This document shows, one piece after another, positions 1-8,216 of a stretch of 64,000 bases of DNA. How positions within the stretch are numbered: position 1 is the stretch's first letter; each line of letters starts with the position of its first letter. The position numbers were made by a program, and so were the translations under genes. The DNA comes from JAXLQL01 sp046331625 (GTDB taxonomy: Bacteria; Acidobacteriota; Terriglobia; Bryobacterales; Bryobacteraceae): assembly GCA_046331625.1 (NCBI GenBank), contig JAXLQL010000024.1, positions 52,230 to 116,229 of the forward strand, in the 5' to 3' direction. The notes beneath the pieces were generated by a model, which saw only the letters and a list, made by a program, of their open reading frames with translations, searched no databases and had not been told where the DNA came from.

Positions 1-1130
1 GGGACACCGAAATGGCCGACGGCAAACAGAACTACGGCTCCACGTCGGCGCCGTTGGTGGTGAAGGATCTGGTGATCGCGGGCATCTCGGGCGGCGATGA
101 AGGCGCGCGCGGATTCCTGGCTGCGTATCGCATCGATACGGGCAAGGAAGTGTGGCGCTTCTGGACGATCCCGAAACCAGGCGAGCCGCTTTCGGAGACA
201 TGGAAAGGCAAGGATCTCGAGCACGGGTGCGGCACCACCTGGTTGACGGGAACCTACGATGCTTCGCTCGACTTGGTGTATTGGCCTACAGGAAATCCAT
301 GCCCAGACTACAACGGCGACGAACGCATCGGGGACAACCTCTACACTGATTCGATTCTGGCGCTCGATCGGGCCACGGGCAAGCTCCGCTGGTATTACCA
401 ATACACTCCGCACGACCTGTGGGACTGGGACTCGGTGCAGGTTCCGATGCTCGTGGATGCTCCCTGGCAAGGTCAGAACCGGAAGCTGTTGTTGCAGGCC
501 AATCGCAACGGGTTCTTCTACGTGCTCGATCGCGAGAGCGGGAAGCTCCTGCGTGCGACGCCGTTCGTGAAGAAGCTCACTTGGGCTTCGGGCATCGACC
601 TGGCGACCGGCCGGCCGCAATTGCTTCCGAACTCGGCGCCCTCGAAGGAAGGCGCGAAAACGTGTCCGGCAGTGGAAGGCGCGACGAACTGGATGTCGAC
701 GGCGTACAGCCCGGCCACGGGGCTGTTCTATCTCACGGCGCTCGAGAAATGCGGCATGTACTTCAAGGCGGAAGACACGTGGAAGCCCGGCGAGTCTTAC
801 TACGGCGGCTTCACCAAACGCGTGCCCGGCGACAATCCGCGCAAGTATCTGCGGGCGATCGATCTCTCCACGGGCAAGGTTGCGTGGGATCTGGAGCAGG
901 ACGGCCCCGCGAGCACTTGGGGCGGAGTGCTCTCCACCGGAGGCGGAGTGGTGTTCTTCGGGCACGACAGCGGAGACTTCGCCGCCGCCGATGCGCGCAC
1001 GGGTAAATTGCTGTGGCGATTCCCGGCCAACCAGCAGTGGAAGGCGTCGCCGATGACTTACATGTCGGGCGGCAAGCAGTATGTGGCGATCGCGTCGGGT
1101 CCGGCGATACTGGCGTTCGCGGTGCGCTGA
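1..1130 (+). CDS. PQQ-dependent alcohol dehydrogenase, C-terminal part (5' end outside window)
   Basis: Oxidises an alcohol or similar substrate in the periplasm using pyrroloquinoline quinone; the substrate cannot be told from sequence. The frame is open from the first base, so the N-terminal part, including a signal peptide and the vicinal-cysteine region of the family, is missing. Visible are beta-propeller blades with repeated tryptophan-docking patterns such as ALDRATGKLRWYYQ, AIDLSTGKVAWDLE and ADARTGKLLWRFPA. The GNPCPDYNGDERIGDNLY and HDLWDWDSVQVP segments are typical of the methanol/ethanol dehydrogenase-like family. About 376 residues are present against 550-650 for the family. The protein ends in AIASGPAILAFAVR, a normal family C-terminus. 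Family assignment is firm. Confidence 0.9.
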   Translation, partial: DTEMADGKQNYGSTSAPLVVKDLVIAGISGGDEGARGFLAAYRIDTGKEVWRFWTIPKPGEPLSETWKGKDLEHGCGTTWLTGTYDASLDLVYWPTGNPCPDYNGDERIGDNLYTDSILALDRATGKLRWYYQYTPHDLWDWDSVQVPMLVDAPWQGQNRKLLLQANRNGFFYVLDRESGKLLRATPFVKKLTWASGIDLATGRPQLLPNSAPSKEGAKTCPAVEGATNWMSTAYSPATGLFYLTALEKCGMYFKAEDTWKPGESYYGGFTKRVPGDNPRKYLRAIDLSTGKVAWDLEQDGPASTWGGVLSTGGGVVFFGHDSGDFAAADARTGKLLWRFPANQQWKASPMTYMSGGKQYVAIASGPAILAFAVR

Positions 1131-1193
1131 GCAGGCAGCCCAGTCGCGCCCCCAGAGGGTGTGGTATCCTCGCCGGCACGGAGAAAACGCACC

Positions 1194-2927
1194 ATGCCCC
1201 TACTCGACCCACGCAAAGACAAGTGGCTCGCCAAGAATATACTGCGCCCACTTACTATCGCCACGCCGAAAGACAACGATTTCGACGGCGCCGATTACTA
1301 CGAGATCGCCATGCAGCCGATCCGGCACACGTTCCATCCCAAACTCCGAAACATTCCGATGTGGAGCTACGGCAGCACTTCGCCGGGAGAAGTGATTGTG
1401 GCGCAGCCCGGCAAGCCCGTGCGCGTGCTGTGGCTCAACGGACTCGCGGGACAGTCGCTCTCGAGCCTGATCGAATTCGGCGACCGCCAGGGAATGGAAA
1501 GCGACCATGCGCTGAGCATATGCCACAACCAGGTGCACTTGCACGGAGCGCGCGTTCCGGGGACGAGCGACGGATTCCCGGAAGAGATCTTCCATCCCAA
1601 CGAAGGCCGCGCTTACTACTATCCGAACGTGCAAGCGGCATCGACGCTCTGGTACCACGATCATGCGATGGACGTGACGCGGCTGAACGTGTATGCGGGC
1701 CTGTTCGGAGGCTACATTCTGCGCGACCCGCAAGAGGACGCGCTGCTGCCCTCGGGGGCACTCGAGATGACGCTGATCTTGCAGGACAAGAGCTTCAGCG
1801 GCGACGGGAAGAAACTGTATTATGAGCAGAGCGTCGATCGCACCAAGGATCCCGCTGAAGCCACTCCTGAGTTCCTCGGGGACTATCCGCTGGTGAACGG
1901 CCAGATCTGGCCGCTGCTCGAACTCGAGCCGCGCATCTACCGGTTCCGCTTGCTCAACGGCGCCAATACTCGCTTCTTCAACCTGTTTCTCACCACGCCG
2001 GACGATCCCACTACTTCGGTGTTGCTCCACGTGATCGCCATGGAGGGCGGGTTCCTGCCGAAGCCCGTACCCACCACGCGCTTGTTGCTCGCACCTGGCG
2101 AGCGCGCCGATGTACTGGTGGACCTACGTGCCTACGGCGAGACTGCGCTTATTCTGCGCAACGACGCGCCGATTCCCTATTCGGGCGATCCCGCGGATCC
2201 GCAATTTCAGGCGGACGACTACGGACCGCTCGATGCGAGCGACAACTGCGCAGAGCTTATGAAGCTCTCCGTTGACGGGCGCCGCCGGAGCGCCGATGCA
2301 GCCTACGACCCCGCGACCATCAAGCTTCCCAAGCGCAAGGATCCTTTGCCGGGGCCGCCGCCACCCTCGAGCAGCGACTTTGCCGCGATCGAGGCCGCCT
2401 GCAATGCCGTGCCGATCGATGCACCACCCGCGAACCTAGCCGCGGGGGGAATTGCGTTCAAGCTGAGACGCTTCGTCCTCGAAGAGGTCGACATGGAGAT
2501 GCCGACCTTGCCTGGCGTTCCGGTGCCGAATGTGCAGATCAACGGGAAGTCGTGGCACGATGCCGGCCCGGTGGAAGTGGCCAAAGACGGCCTCGAGGTT
2601 TGGGAGTTCGTGAACCTCACGCCCGACACCCATCCCATGCACCTTCATCTGGTGCAGTTCCAAACGATGAGCAGGATCCGGTTGGATACGAGCACCACGC
2701 CGCCCACCTATGTTTCGCCCGCCCCGGTGGACACCTGGGAGCAGGGCTTCAAGGATACGGTGCGCTGCAATCCATCGCAATCGACGCGGCTACTCGTCCG
2801 CTTTGACGGCTACGCAGGCCACTACGTGTATCACTGCCACATTCTCGAGCACGAAGACATGGGAATGATGTTCCGGGTCGATGTGGGCGTCTCGCACATT
2901 CACGCCAAGGCGGCCCGCGGCGCTTAA
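1194..2927 (+). CDS. Multicopper oxidase (CotA / bilirubin-oxidase-like)
   Basis: Couples one-electron oxidation of a substrate (phenol, bilirubin-like compound or metal) to reduction of oxygen to water. All four copper-ligand motifs are visible: HLHG at residues 115-118, HDH at 155-157, HPMHLH at 480-485 and HCHILEHEDMGMM starting at 547, so both the type 1 and trinuclear centres should be complete. The protein has 577 residues, a size typical of CotA-like enzymes. I chose the ATG at 1194 rather than the GTG at 1161 because GGAGAA lies just upstream and the ATG gives the usual family N-terminus. No signal peptide is visible, so a cytoplasmic or atypically exported location is likely. It follows the PQQ dehydrogenase on the same strand. 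Confidence 0.9.
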   Translation: MPLLDPRKDKWLAKNILRPLTIATPKDNDFDGADYYEIAMQPIRHTFHPKLRNIPMWSYGSTSPGEVIVAQPGKPVRVLWLNGLAGQSLSSLIEFGDRQGMESDHALSICHNQVHLHGARVPGTSDGFPEEIFHPNEGRAYYYPNVQAASTLWYHDHAMDVTRLNVYAGLFGGYILRDPQEDALLPSGALEMTLILQDKSFSGDGKKLYYEQSVDRTKDPAEATPEFLGDYPLVNGQIWPLLELEPRIYRFRLLNGANTRFFNLFLTTPDDPTTSVLLHVIAMEGGFLPKPVPTTRLLLAPGERADVLVDLRAYGETALILRNDAPIPYSGDPADPQFQADDYGPLDASDNCAELMKLSVDGRRRSADAAYDPATIKLPKRKDPLPGPPPPSSSDFAAIEAACNAVPIDAPPANLAAGGIAFKLRRFVLEEVDMEMPTLPGVPVPNVQINGKSWHDAGPVEVAKDGLEVWEFVNLTPDTHPMHLHLVQFQTMSRIRLDTSTTPPTYVSPAPVDTWEQGFKDTVRCNPSQSTRLLVRFDGYAGHYVYHCHILEHEDMGMMFRVDVGVSHIHAKAARGA

Positions 2928-2973
2928 CACCTCTTAAATGGAACGCGGCTGCAATCCGCAAGTTGCGTGATAT

Positions 2974-2979
2974 CATAAT
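2974..2979 (+). promoter_or_regulatory. Candidate -10 box (CATAAT) for aroDE
   Basis: CATAAT lies 12 nt before the ATG at 2992. No convincing -35 is seen. It fits the short-leader pattern found at many starts in this window. Confidence 0.35.
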
Positions 2980-2991
2980 CCGGTCAACGGG

Positions 2992-4521
2992 ATGTCTCGC
3001 CGCAGGGTCCTACCAAACGTCTGTATCGCGCTGGGTTTTCCCACCGTGGAACAATTGCTCGCTCACGCCAAGCGCGAAGTGGAGTCTGGCGAGACGTTTC
3101 TCGAGTTCCGGCTCGACTATCTGAGCGATCCGGCGAAGGGTGTCGGGGCAATCTCGCGGATGCTCGGTGAGCATCCCGAGGTGACGCTGCTCGCAACTTG
3201 CCGCCGCCATCAGAATCACGGGCGCTTCAACGGCAGCATCGAGGAAGAAATTCGCATTCTCGAAGCGTCGATCGATGCCGGAGCACACGCGATCGACATC
3301 GAGATCGAAAGCGCCGAGAACTGTAAGCCCGCCGTGCAGCATTTGCGCAGCAAGGCCTGGGTCGTGTTGTCGTTCCACAACTTCGGCGGAACGCCACCGG
3401 TGGAACCGATTCTGCGGCGCATGACCAAGATCCCGGCCGACGCGTACAAGTTGGTCACCACGGCGCGCAAGCCATCGGATAACTATCGCGTGCTTTCGCT
3501 GGCGCGCACGTCGGCGAAGACTCCGCTGGTGATGCTGGCGATGGGCGAGCCCGGCTTGGCCACGCGCGTGCTGTCGACAGCTTTCGGAGCGGTCTACACG
3601 TACGCGGCGCCCAATGCAGCCGAGGGCACGGCGCCTGGACAGATCAGCGCGCGGCTGCTGCGCAATCTCTATCGCATCGATCGCTTCACCAAGGCCGCGA
3701 AGATTTACGGCGTGATTGCCGATCCGGTGCGGCACTCGATCTCGCCCGCCGTGCACAATCGCGCGTTCCAGAGCAAACGGATCGATGCCGTGTATCTGCC
3801 GTTCCTGGTGCATCCGCCGCAGTTGAAGGATTTCTTCGTGCTGGCTGATCGCTTGCCCATCTCGGGTTTCAGCGTGACGATTCCGCACAAGCAGAAAATC
3901 ATCCGCTATCTCGACGTGGTGGATCCGCTGGCGCGGCGCATCGGCGCGGTGAACACGGTTTGGCGCAAGGGTGGCAAGTGGCGCGGCGCGAACACCGATG
4001 TGGAAGGCGTCCTGGCTCCGCTCAAGAAGCAGATGACTTTGGCCAAGTCTTCGATCCTCGTGGTGGGCAACGGCGGCGCCGCGCGGAGCGCGGCGTTCGC
4101 GCTGGTGGACGCAGGCGCACAGGTTTCGGTCACGGGGCGGAACACGGATCGGATTCGCGCGCTCGCGAAGGTGTGCAACGCCACGCCGCTGCAGCGCGAG
4201 CAAGCCGAGGGCATGCAGTTCGACGCGCTGATCCACTGCACGTCGGTGGGGATGGCGCCGAACAGCAACGAATGCTTCTTCCGCGACAAGGTTCCCGCGA
4301 CCCTGGTGTTCGACATGGTCTATAATCCGCTCGAAACGTTGCTGATCAAGCGCGCCGCGGCGGAGGGCCGAACGGTAGTGCCCGGGCTCCAGATGTTTCT
4401 CGAACAGGCCGCCCACCAGTTTCAGACGTGGACGGGCGAGGCAGCTCCCCGGGCAGTGATGGAGAAGGCGGCGCTCGAAGCCCTGAACCACTCGCCCGAG
4501 CCTATAATGAAAAGCGAGTGA
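2992..4521 (+). CDS. aroDE: Bifunctional 3-dehydroquinate dehydratase (type I) / shikimate dehydrogenase
   Basis: Catalyses two consecutive shikimate-pathway steps: dehydration of 3-dehydroquinate and NADPH reduction of 3-dehydroshikimate. The N-terminal half (about residues 1-230) is an AroD type I barrel with FLEFRLDYL near the start, and ADAYKLVTTARK carries the likely Schiff-base lysine. The C-terminal half (about 235-509) is AroE, with GVIADPVRHSISPAVHN, VTIPHKQKI, the NTDVEG segment and the nucleotide-binding VVGNGGAARSAAF. The fusion is known from plants, chlamydiae, planctomycetes and acidobacteria. The stop codon overlaps the GTG of the next small gene (GTGA), so the two are probably coupled. 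Confidence 0.95.
   Translation: MSRRRVLPNVCIALGFPTVEQLLAHAKREVESGETFLEFRLDYLSDPAKGVGAISRMLGEHPEVTLLATCRRHQNHGRFNGSIEEEIRILEASIDAGAHAIDIEIESAENCKPAVQHLRSKAWVVLSFHNFGGTPPVEPILRRMTKIPADAYKLVTTARKPSDNYRVLSLARTSAKTPLVMLAMGEPGLATRVLSTAFGAVYTYAAPNAAEGTAPGQISARLLRNLYRIDRFTKAAKIYGVIADPVRHSISPAVHNRAFQSKRIDAVYLPFLVHPPQLKDFFVLADRLPISGFSVTIPHKQKIIRYLDVVDPLARRIGAVNTVWRKGGKWRGANTDVEGVLAPLKKQMTLAKSSILVVGNGGAARSAAFALVDAGAQVSVTGRNTDRIRALAKVCNATPLQREQAEGMQFDALIHCTSVGMAPNSNECFFRDKVPATLVFDMVYNPLETLLIKRAAAEGRTVVPGLQMFLEQAAHQFQTWTGEAAPRAVMEKAALEALNHSPEPIMKSE
4503..4508 (+). promoter_or_regulatory. Candidate -10 box (TATAAT) inside the end of aroDE
   Basis: A perfect TATAAT ends 9 nt before the GTG start at 4518. 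It could drive a near-leaderless transcript of the small Tat protein and amidase, independent of aroDE. Confidence 0.4.
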
Positions 4522-4715
4522 GCAACAAACTGACTCGCCGGAGCCTGGCAGCCGCCGTGCTTGCCGCATCGGCTCCCGCGCCGGCCCAAACCCAGAACCC
4601 ACCGGCCGAAGAGTTGGAACGAGCTCGCGACGGCGTCCGCCGCAATCGCGAAGCTCTGGCGAAGTTCAAAATCGACCGGGCCGTAGAGCCCGCCTTCCAG
4701 TTCAAACCTCTCTAG
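4518..4715 (+). CDS. Small exported protein with Tat-like signal
   Basis: A 65-residue protein beginning VSNKLTRRSLAAAVLAAS, which reads as a twin-arginine type signal followed by an APAPAQTQ cleavage-like region. The mature part is short and charged, with a helix-prone ELERARDGVRRNREALAKF segment. It starts at a GTG that overlaps the aroDE stop and ends 7 nt before the amidase start, so it sits inside an apparent operon. I do not recognise the family. The position suggests an accessory or anchoring peptide linked to the amidase, but that is inference from context only. Confidence 0.6.
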   Translation: MSNKLTRRSLAAAVLAASAPAPAQTQNPPAEELERARDGVRRNREALAKFKIDRAVEPAFQFKPL

Positions 4716-4722
4716 AACGCGC

Positions 4723-6156
4723 GTGCCTTCCTTCGACAGTTCGATCTTTTTCTCCACCATTGGCGAACTCAACGCCAAGCTGCGGGCCAAGGAATTTTCC
4801 TGCGTGGAATTGACCCGGGCGTTTTGCGACCGGCTGGAACGGCTGGGGCCACGGTACAACGCCCTCGCCCTGCCCTTGCGAGAAGACGCGATCAAGCAGG
4901 CCCGCAAGGTGGACGACGATATCAAGCACGAGCGGCTTCGCAGTCCACTGCAGGGGATTCCATACGGCGCCAAGGACCTGCTGTCGGTGGAGGGGCAACC
5001 AACGGCGTGGGGCGCGCTGCCTTTCGCCGGCCAAGTGTTCAAGTACAACGCGCGGGTGATCGACAAGCTGGCCAAGGCGGGCAGCGTCCTCACCGGGAAA
5101 CTGGCGATGGTGGAACTGGCCGGCGGGCCTACGTATCGGTTCGCGGCAGCCTCGATGACGGGCTCTGGACTGAATCCGTGGGACCGTTCGCGCTGGTCTG
5201 GTGGATCGTCGAGCGGGTCTGGCAGCGCGGTGGCGGCGGGCCTGGTGACATACGCGCTCGGGTCTGAGACATCGGGCTCGATTCTGACCCCGTGCTCGTT
5301 CTGCGGCATCACGGGGCTGCGTCCGACGTACGGGCTGGTGAGCCGCTATGGCGCCATGGCGCTTTCCTGGACGCTCGACAAGATCGGCCCGATGGCGCGC
5401 AGTGCCGAAGACTGCGGCATCGTCTTGCAGGCGATCTCCGGCAAGGACAACGACGATCCGGGGTCGGCGGGCAAGAGCTACTACTACTCGCCTCAGTATG
5501 CCCGGCAGTTCAGCGATCTCACCATCGGCTACCATCCTGCCGACTTCGAAGAACACGCCGACGAGCCGGCGCGCCCCGCTTTTCGCCAGGCGCTCGAAAT
5601 GTTCAAAACATTTGGCTCGAAGCTCGTGGAAGTGGAGATTCCGGAGTTCCCGTATGGTCCGGTGATCTCGACCATCCTCTCGGGAGAGGCGGGCGCGATC
5701 TTCGAAGACCTGATACAGTCGGGCCAAGTGGACAAGCTGGCCGACGCGAAGCAGATCGCGGGTCTCAAGGCGAGCCAGGAAGTGCTCGCAAAGGACTATT
5801 TGAAGGCAATGCGGATCCGTGCGCTGATTCAGGATGCATTCCGGACTCTGTTCAGCCGGGTGGACGTACTGCTGTCCCCGGCGCGAAACGGCGTGGCGAG
5901 CAAAGTTTCAGAACCGCTCGATGGCGGCGGACGTGGCAGCGCGGCTACGCCGAAGTCTCGCGGCTTGCAGGGCCTCATCCCGGCCGCGAACCTCGCAGGG
6001 CTCCCCGCCCTGTGCCTGCCGTGTGGATTCGCGGACAATCTCCCCGTTGCGATCAGCGTGGTGGGCCGGCCCTTCGCCGAGAACACGCTGCTCGCGTATG
6101 GAAACGAATATCAGAAGAAGACGGATTGGCACCGGCGCAAGCCGCCGGTAGAGTAA
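4723..6156 (+). CDS. Amidase (amidase signature / GatA-like family)
   Basis: Hydrolyses an amide bond through the Ser-cisSer-Lys triad of the amidase signature family. The lysine lies in GIPYGAKDL, the glycine/serine signature is GGSSSGSGSAVAAG, and the nucleophilic serine region is GSETSGSI. At 477 residues it has the normal family length. The start is a GTG at 4723, 7 nt after the preceding small gene. It could be a stand-alone amidase, or less likely the A subunit of an amidotransferase; no gatB or gatC lies nearby, which favours the former. The substrate is not predictable. Confidence 0.88.
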   Translation: MPSFDSSIFFSTIGELNAKLRAKEFSCVELTRAFCDRLERLGPRYNALALPLREDAIKQARKVDDDIKHERLRSPLQGIPYGAKDLLSVEGQPTAWGALPFAGQVFKYNARVIDKLAKAGSVLTGKLAMVELAGGPTYRFAAASMTGSGLNPWDRSRWSGGSSSGSGSAVAAGLVTYALGSETSGSILTPCSFCGITGLRPTYGLVSRYGAMALSWTLDKIGPMARSAEDCGIVLQAISGKDNDDPGSAGKSYYYSPQYARQFSDLTIGYHPADFEEHADEPARPAFRQALEMFKTFGSKLVEVEIPEFPYGPVISTILSGEAGAIFEDLIQSGQVDKLADAKQIAGLKASQEVLAKDYLKAMRIRALIQDAFRTLFSRVDVLLSPARNGVASKVSEPLDGGGRGSAATPKSRGLQGLIPAANLAGLPALCLPCGFADNLPVAISVVGRPFAENTLLAYGNEYQKKTDWHRRKPPVE

Positions 6157-6162
6157 TTCCAA

Positions 6163-7191
6163 ATGGAACCCAACGGAAACGCTCCCTACACGGGAGTGGA
6201 CATTGAACGCGACCTGGCGCTCGAGTTCGTGCGCGTGGTGGAGGAGGCTGCCATTGCCTCCGCGAGAACGATGGGCCGTGGCGAGAACGACAAGTCCGAC
6301 CAGGTCGCCGTGCAAGCCATGCGGAAGGCTTTCGAGCAGGTGCCGATCTGCGGAACGATCGTGATCGGCGAGGGCGAGCGCGACAAGGCTCCGATGCTCT
6401 ACATCGGCGAGCAAGTGGGGACTCCCGCGCCGCCGGGAGTGGAGCTGCCGAAGGTGGATATCGCCGTGGATCCGCTCGAAGGCACCAACCTGTGCGCCAC
6501 CGGCGCGGCGAACGCGATCGCCGTACTAGCGGCTTCCGAACCCGGGGGACTGCTGCACGCGCCCGATTGCTACATGGAAAAGATCATCGCGGGTCCGGCA
6601 TGCCGCGGCGCGCTCGACATCGACGCGCCCGTGGAAGAGAACTTGCGATCGATCGCCAGTTGCCTCGACCGCGACGTGCCCGACATCACGATCGCCGTGC
6701 TGGACCGCCCGCGTCATCGCGATCTGATCGACCAGATTCGCAAGGCCGGCGCGCGCATCCGTCTGCTCGGTGACGGCGACCTTTCGGCGGGCATCACGGC
6801 CGCGGTGCGCGGCATCGGCGCGGTGGACGCGGTGATGGGTAGCGGTGGAGCTCCCGAGGGAGTGATCACGGCGGCCGCGATGCGATGTCTCCACGGCGAG
6901 ATGCTGGCGCGCCTGGTAGTGAACTCGCCCGAGCTCGAAGAACGCGTGGCCAAGATGGGGATCAAAGATCCGCGGCGCATCTACACGGCGCGCGATCTGG
7001 CTCCGGGCAAGAAGATCATCTTCGCCGCGGCGGGCGTGACGCAAGGCGCGCTGCTGCAGGGCGTGCGATTCTTCGGCGAAGGCTGCCGCACACACTCGCT
7101 CGTGTTGACGCGGTCATTGAACAAGGTCCGCTTCGTGGATGCGGTGCACCTGAGCCGGCCACCGGGTCCGCGCGGCGTTCGGTTGTACTGA
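6163..7191 (+). CDS. glpX: Fructose-1,6-bisphosphatase, class II (GlpX)
   Basis: Removes the 1-phosphate from fructose 1,6-bisphosphate in gluconeogenesis, a cytoplasmic metal-dependent reaction. Diagnostic segments are GRGENDKSDQVAVQAMR near residue 45, the metal-binding VIGEGERDKAPMLY and the phosphatase signature DIAVDPLEGTNLCA. GSGGAPEGVITAAAMRC lies toward the C-terminus. The length of 342 residues matches class II enzymes (about 320-340). It starts 6 nt after the amidase stop on the same strand and is followed by a dispersed palindromic repeat. Confidence 0.95.
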   Translation: MEPNGNAPYTGVDIERDLALEFVRVVEEAAIASARTMGRGENDKSDQVAVQAMRKAFEQVPICGTIVIGEGERDKAPMLYIGEQVGTPAPPGVELPKVDIAVDPLEGTNLCATGAANAIAVLAASEPGGLLHAPDCYMEKIIAGPACRGALDIDAPVEENLRSIASCLDRDVPDITIAVLDRPRHRDLIDQIRKAGARIRLLGDGDLSAGITAAVRGIGAVDAVMGSGGAPEGVITAAAMRCLHGEMLARLVVNSPELEERVAKMGIKDPRRIYTARDLAPGKKIIFAAAGVTQGALLQGVRFFGEGCRTHSLVLTRSLNKVRFVDAVHLSRPPGPRGVRLY

Positions 7192-7198
7192 GATGGGC

Positions 7199-7243
7199 CG
7201 GCAGCGGGACTGAAGTCCCGCGCAGGCTGAAGCCTGCCCCACA
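7199..7243 (+). repeat. REP-like double-hairpin repeat, copy 1
   Basis: Two adjacent near-perfect palindromes, each with a GA loop: stem GCGGGACT at 7204-7221 and stem GCAGGCT at 7222-7237, followed by CCCCAC. It sits between glpX and the convergent DapA-like gene. Related copies are at 30537, 34391 (inverted), 34456 and 51825. Confidence 0.85.
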
Positions 7244-7280
7244 ATACGAAGACGGTGCATGCCGAATGGTGGTCGGCCGG

Positions 7281-8216
7281 CTAGAACGGGGCTTCTCCGT
7301 CGTACTCGCTCAGGTCCGGACGTGTCTTGATCGCCTTTCGGATCACCTTCAAGACGTCCCTCCGCTCTTGACCCGTGATTGGCAAGCGCGGCGCGCGCGT
7401 CATCTCCGAGCCGAGTCCCACTTCGGCCATGCACAGCTTGATGTACTGCACCAGCTTGATCTCCGTATCGAGATGCAGCAGCGGTGTGTACCAGCGATAG
7501 ATCTCGCGCGCTTCTTCCCAGCGGCCGGCCATGGCGAGATTCCACAGCACGCGATTCTCGACTGGGAACGCGTTCACCAGGCCAGACACCCAGCCTTGCG
7601 AGCCGAGTAGAACGCTTTCGAGCACGAGGTCGTCAACGCCGCTGAACAAGATGAAGCGGTCGCCGACCGTGTTGATGAGATCGGTGATGCGGCGCACATC
7701 TCCCGACGATTCCTTGATTGAAACGATCGTCGGCTCGGCGGCGAGTTCGCGGAACATCTCCGGCGTCACGTCCACGTAATAGGACGGCGGATTGTTGTAG
7801 ATCATCACCGGCAACGCGCTGGCGCGGCTGACAGCGCGGAAGTGCTCTAGCGCCTCGCGGCCATCGGCCTTGTAAACCATCGCCGGCAACACCATCAATC
7901 CGTCGATGCCGATCTTCTCGCAATCGCGAGCGAAGCGGCTCGCCGTGGCGGTGGTGAACTCAGCCACTCCGCTGAGCACGGGAATCCGGCGCTTCACCAC
8001 CTTCTTCATCTCGCGCAGCACGGTCAGCTTTTCCGCGTAGTCGAGCGCAGTGTTTTCGCCCACGCTCCCGAGTAGGATCACGCCGTGGATCCCCTCGCGG
8101 ATCATCGTCTCGAGATGACGAGCAGTGCCTTCGAGATCGAGCGATTGGTCTTCGTGGAACTGCGTCGTCAACGCGGGGAACACGCCCCGCCAGGAACAAT
8201 CGATGGGCGCCTTCAT
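7281..8216 (-). CDS. DapA-family aldolase/lyase (dihydrodipicolinate synthase-like)
   Basis: A Schiff-base class I aldolase-type enzyme of the DapA/NanA/KDG-aldolase superfamily. The lysine is in SIKESSGD, the catalytic tyrosine in MIYNNPPS, and the phosphate/carboxylate loop reads GSVGENT where DapA usually has GTTGE. This deviation argues against assuming true DapA activity, so another 2-keto acid substrate is possible. I start it at 8216 (MKAPIDCSW, 311 residues) because that ATG overlaps the TGA of the upstream DUF885 gene (ATGA), giving translational coupling. The longer 8249 start would lie inside the neighbour. It is the last gene of the minus-strand chain that begins with ribBA. Confidence 0.85.
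   Translation of the reverse strand: MKAPIDCSWRGVFPALTTQFHEDQSLDLEGTARHLETMIREGIHGVILLGSVGENTALDYAEKLTVLREMKKVVKRRIPVLSGVAEFTTATASRFARDCEKIGIDGLMVLPAMVYKADGREALEHFRAVSRASALPVMIYNNPPSYYVDVTPEMFRELAAEPTIVSIKESSGDVRRITDLINTVGDRFILFSGVDDLVLESVLLGSQGWVSGLVNAFPVENRVLWNLAMAGRWEEAREIYRWYTPLLHLDTEIKLVQYIKLCMAEVGLGSEMTRAPRLPITGQERRDVLKVIRKAIKTRPDLSEYDGEAPF

Noticed and set aside
3010..4602. 530-codon open frame on the minus strand opposite aroDE
   Set aside because: It is a low-complexity Arg/His/Ala-rich shadow of aroDE with no family motif; GC-rich coding DNA commonly gives such antisense frames.
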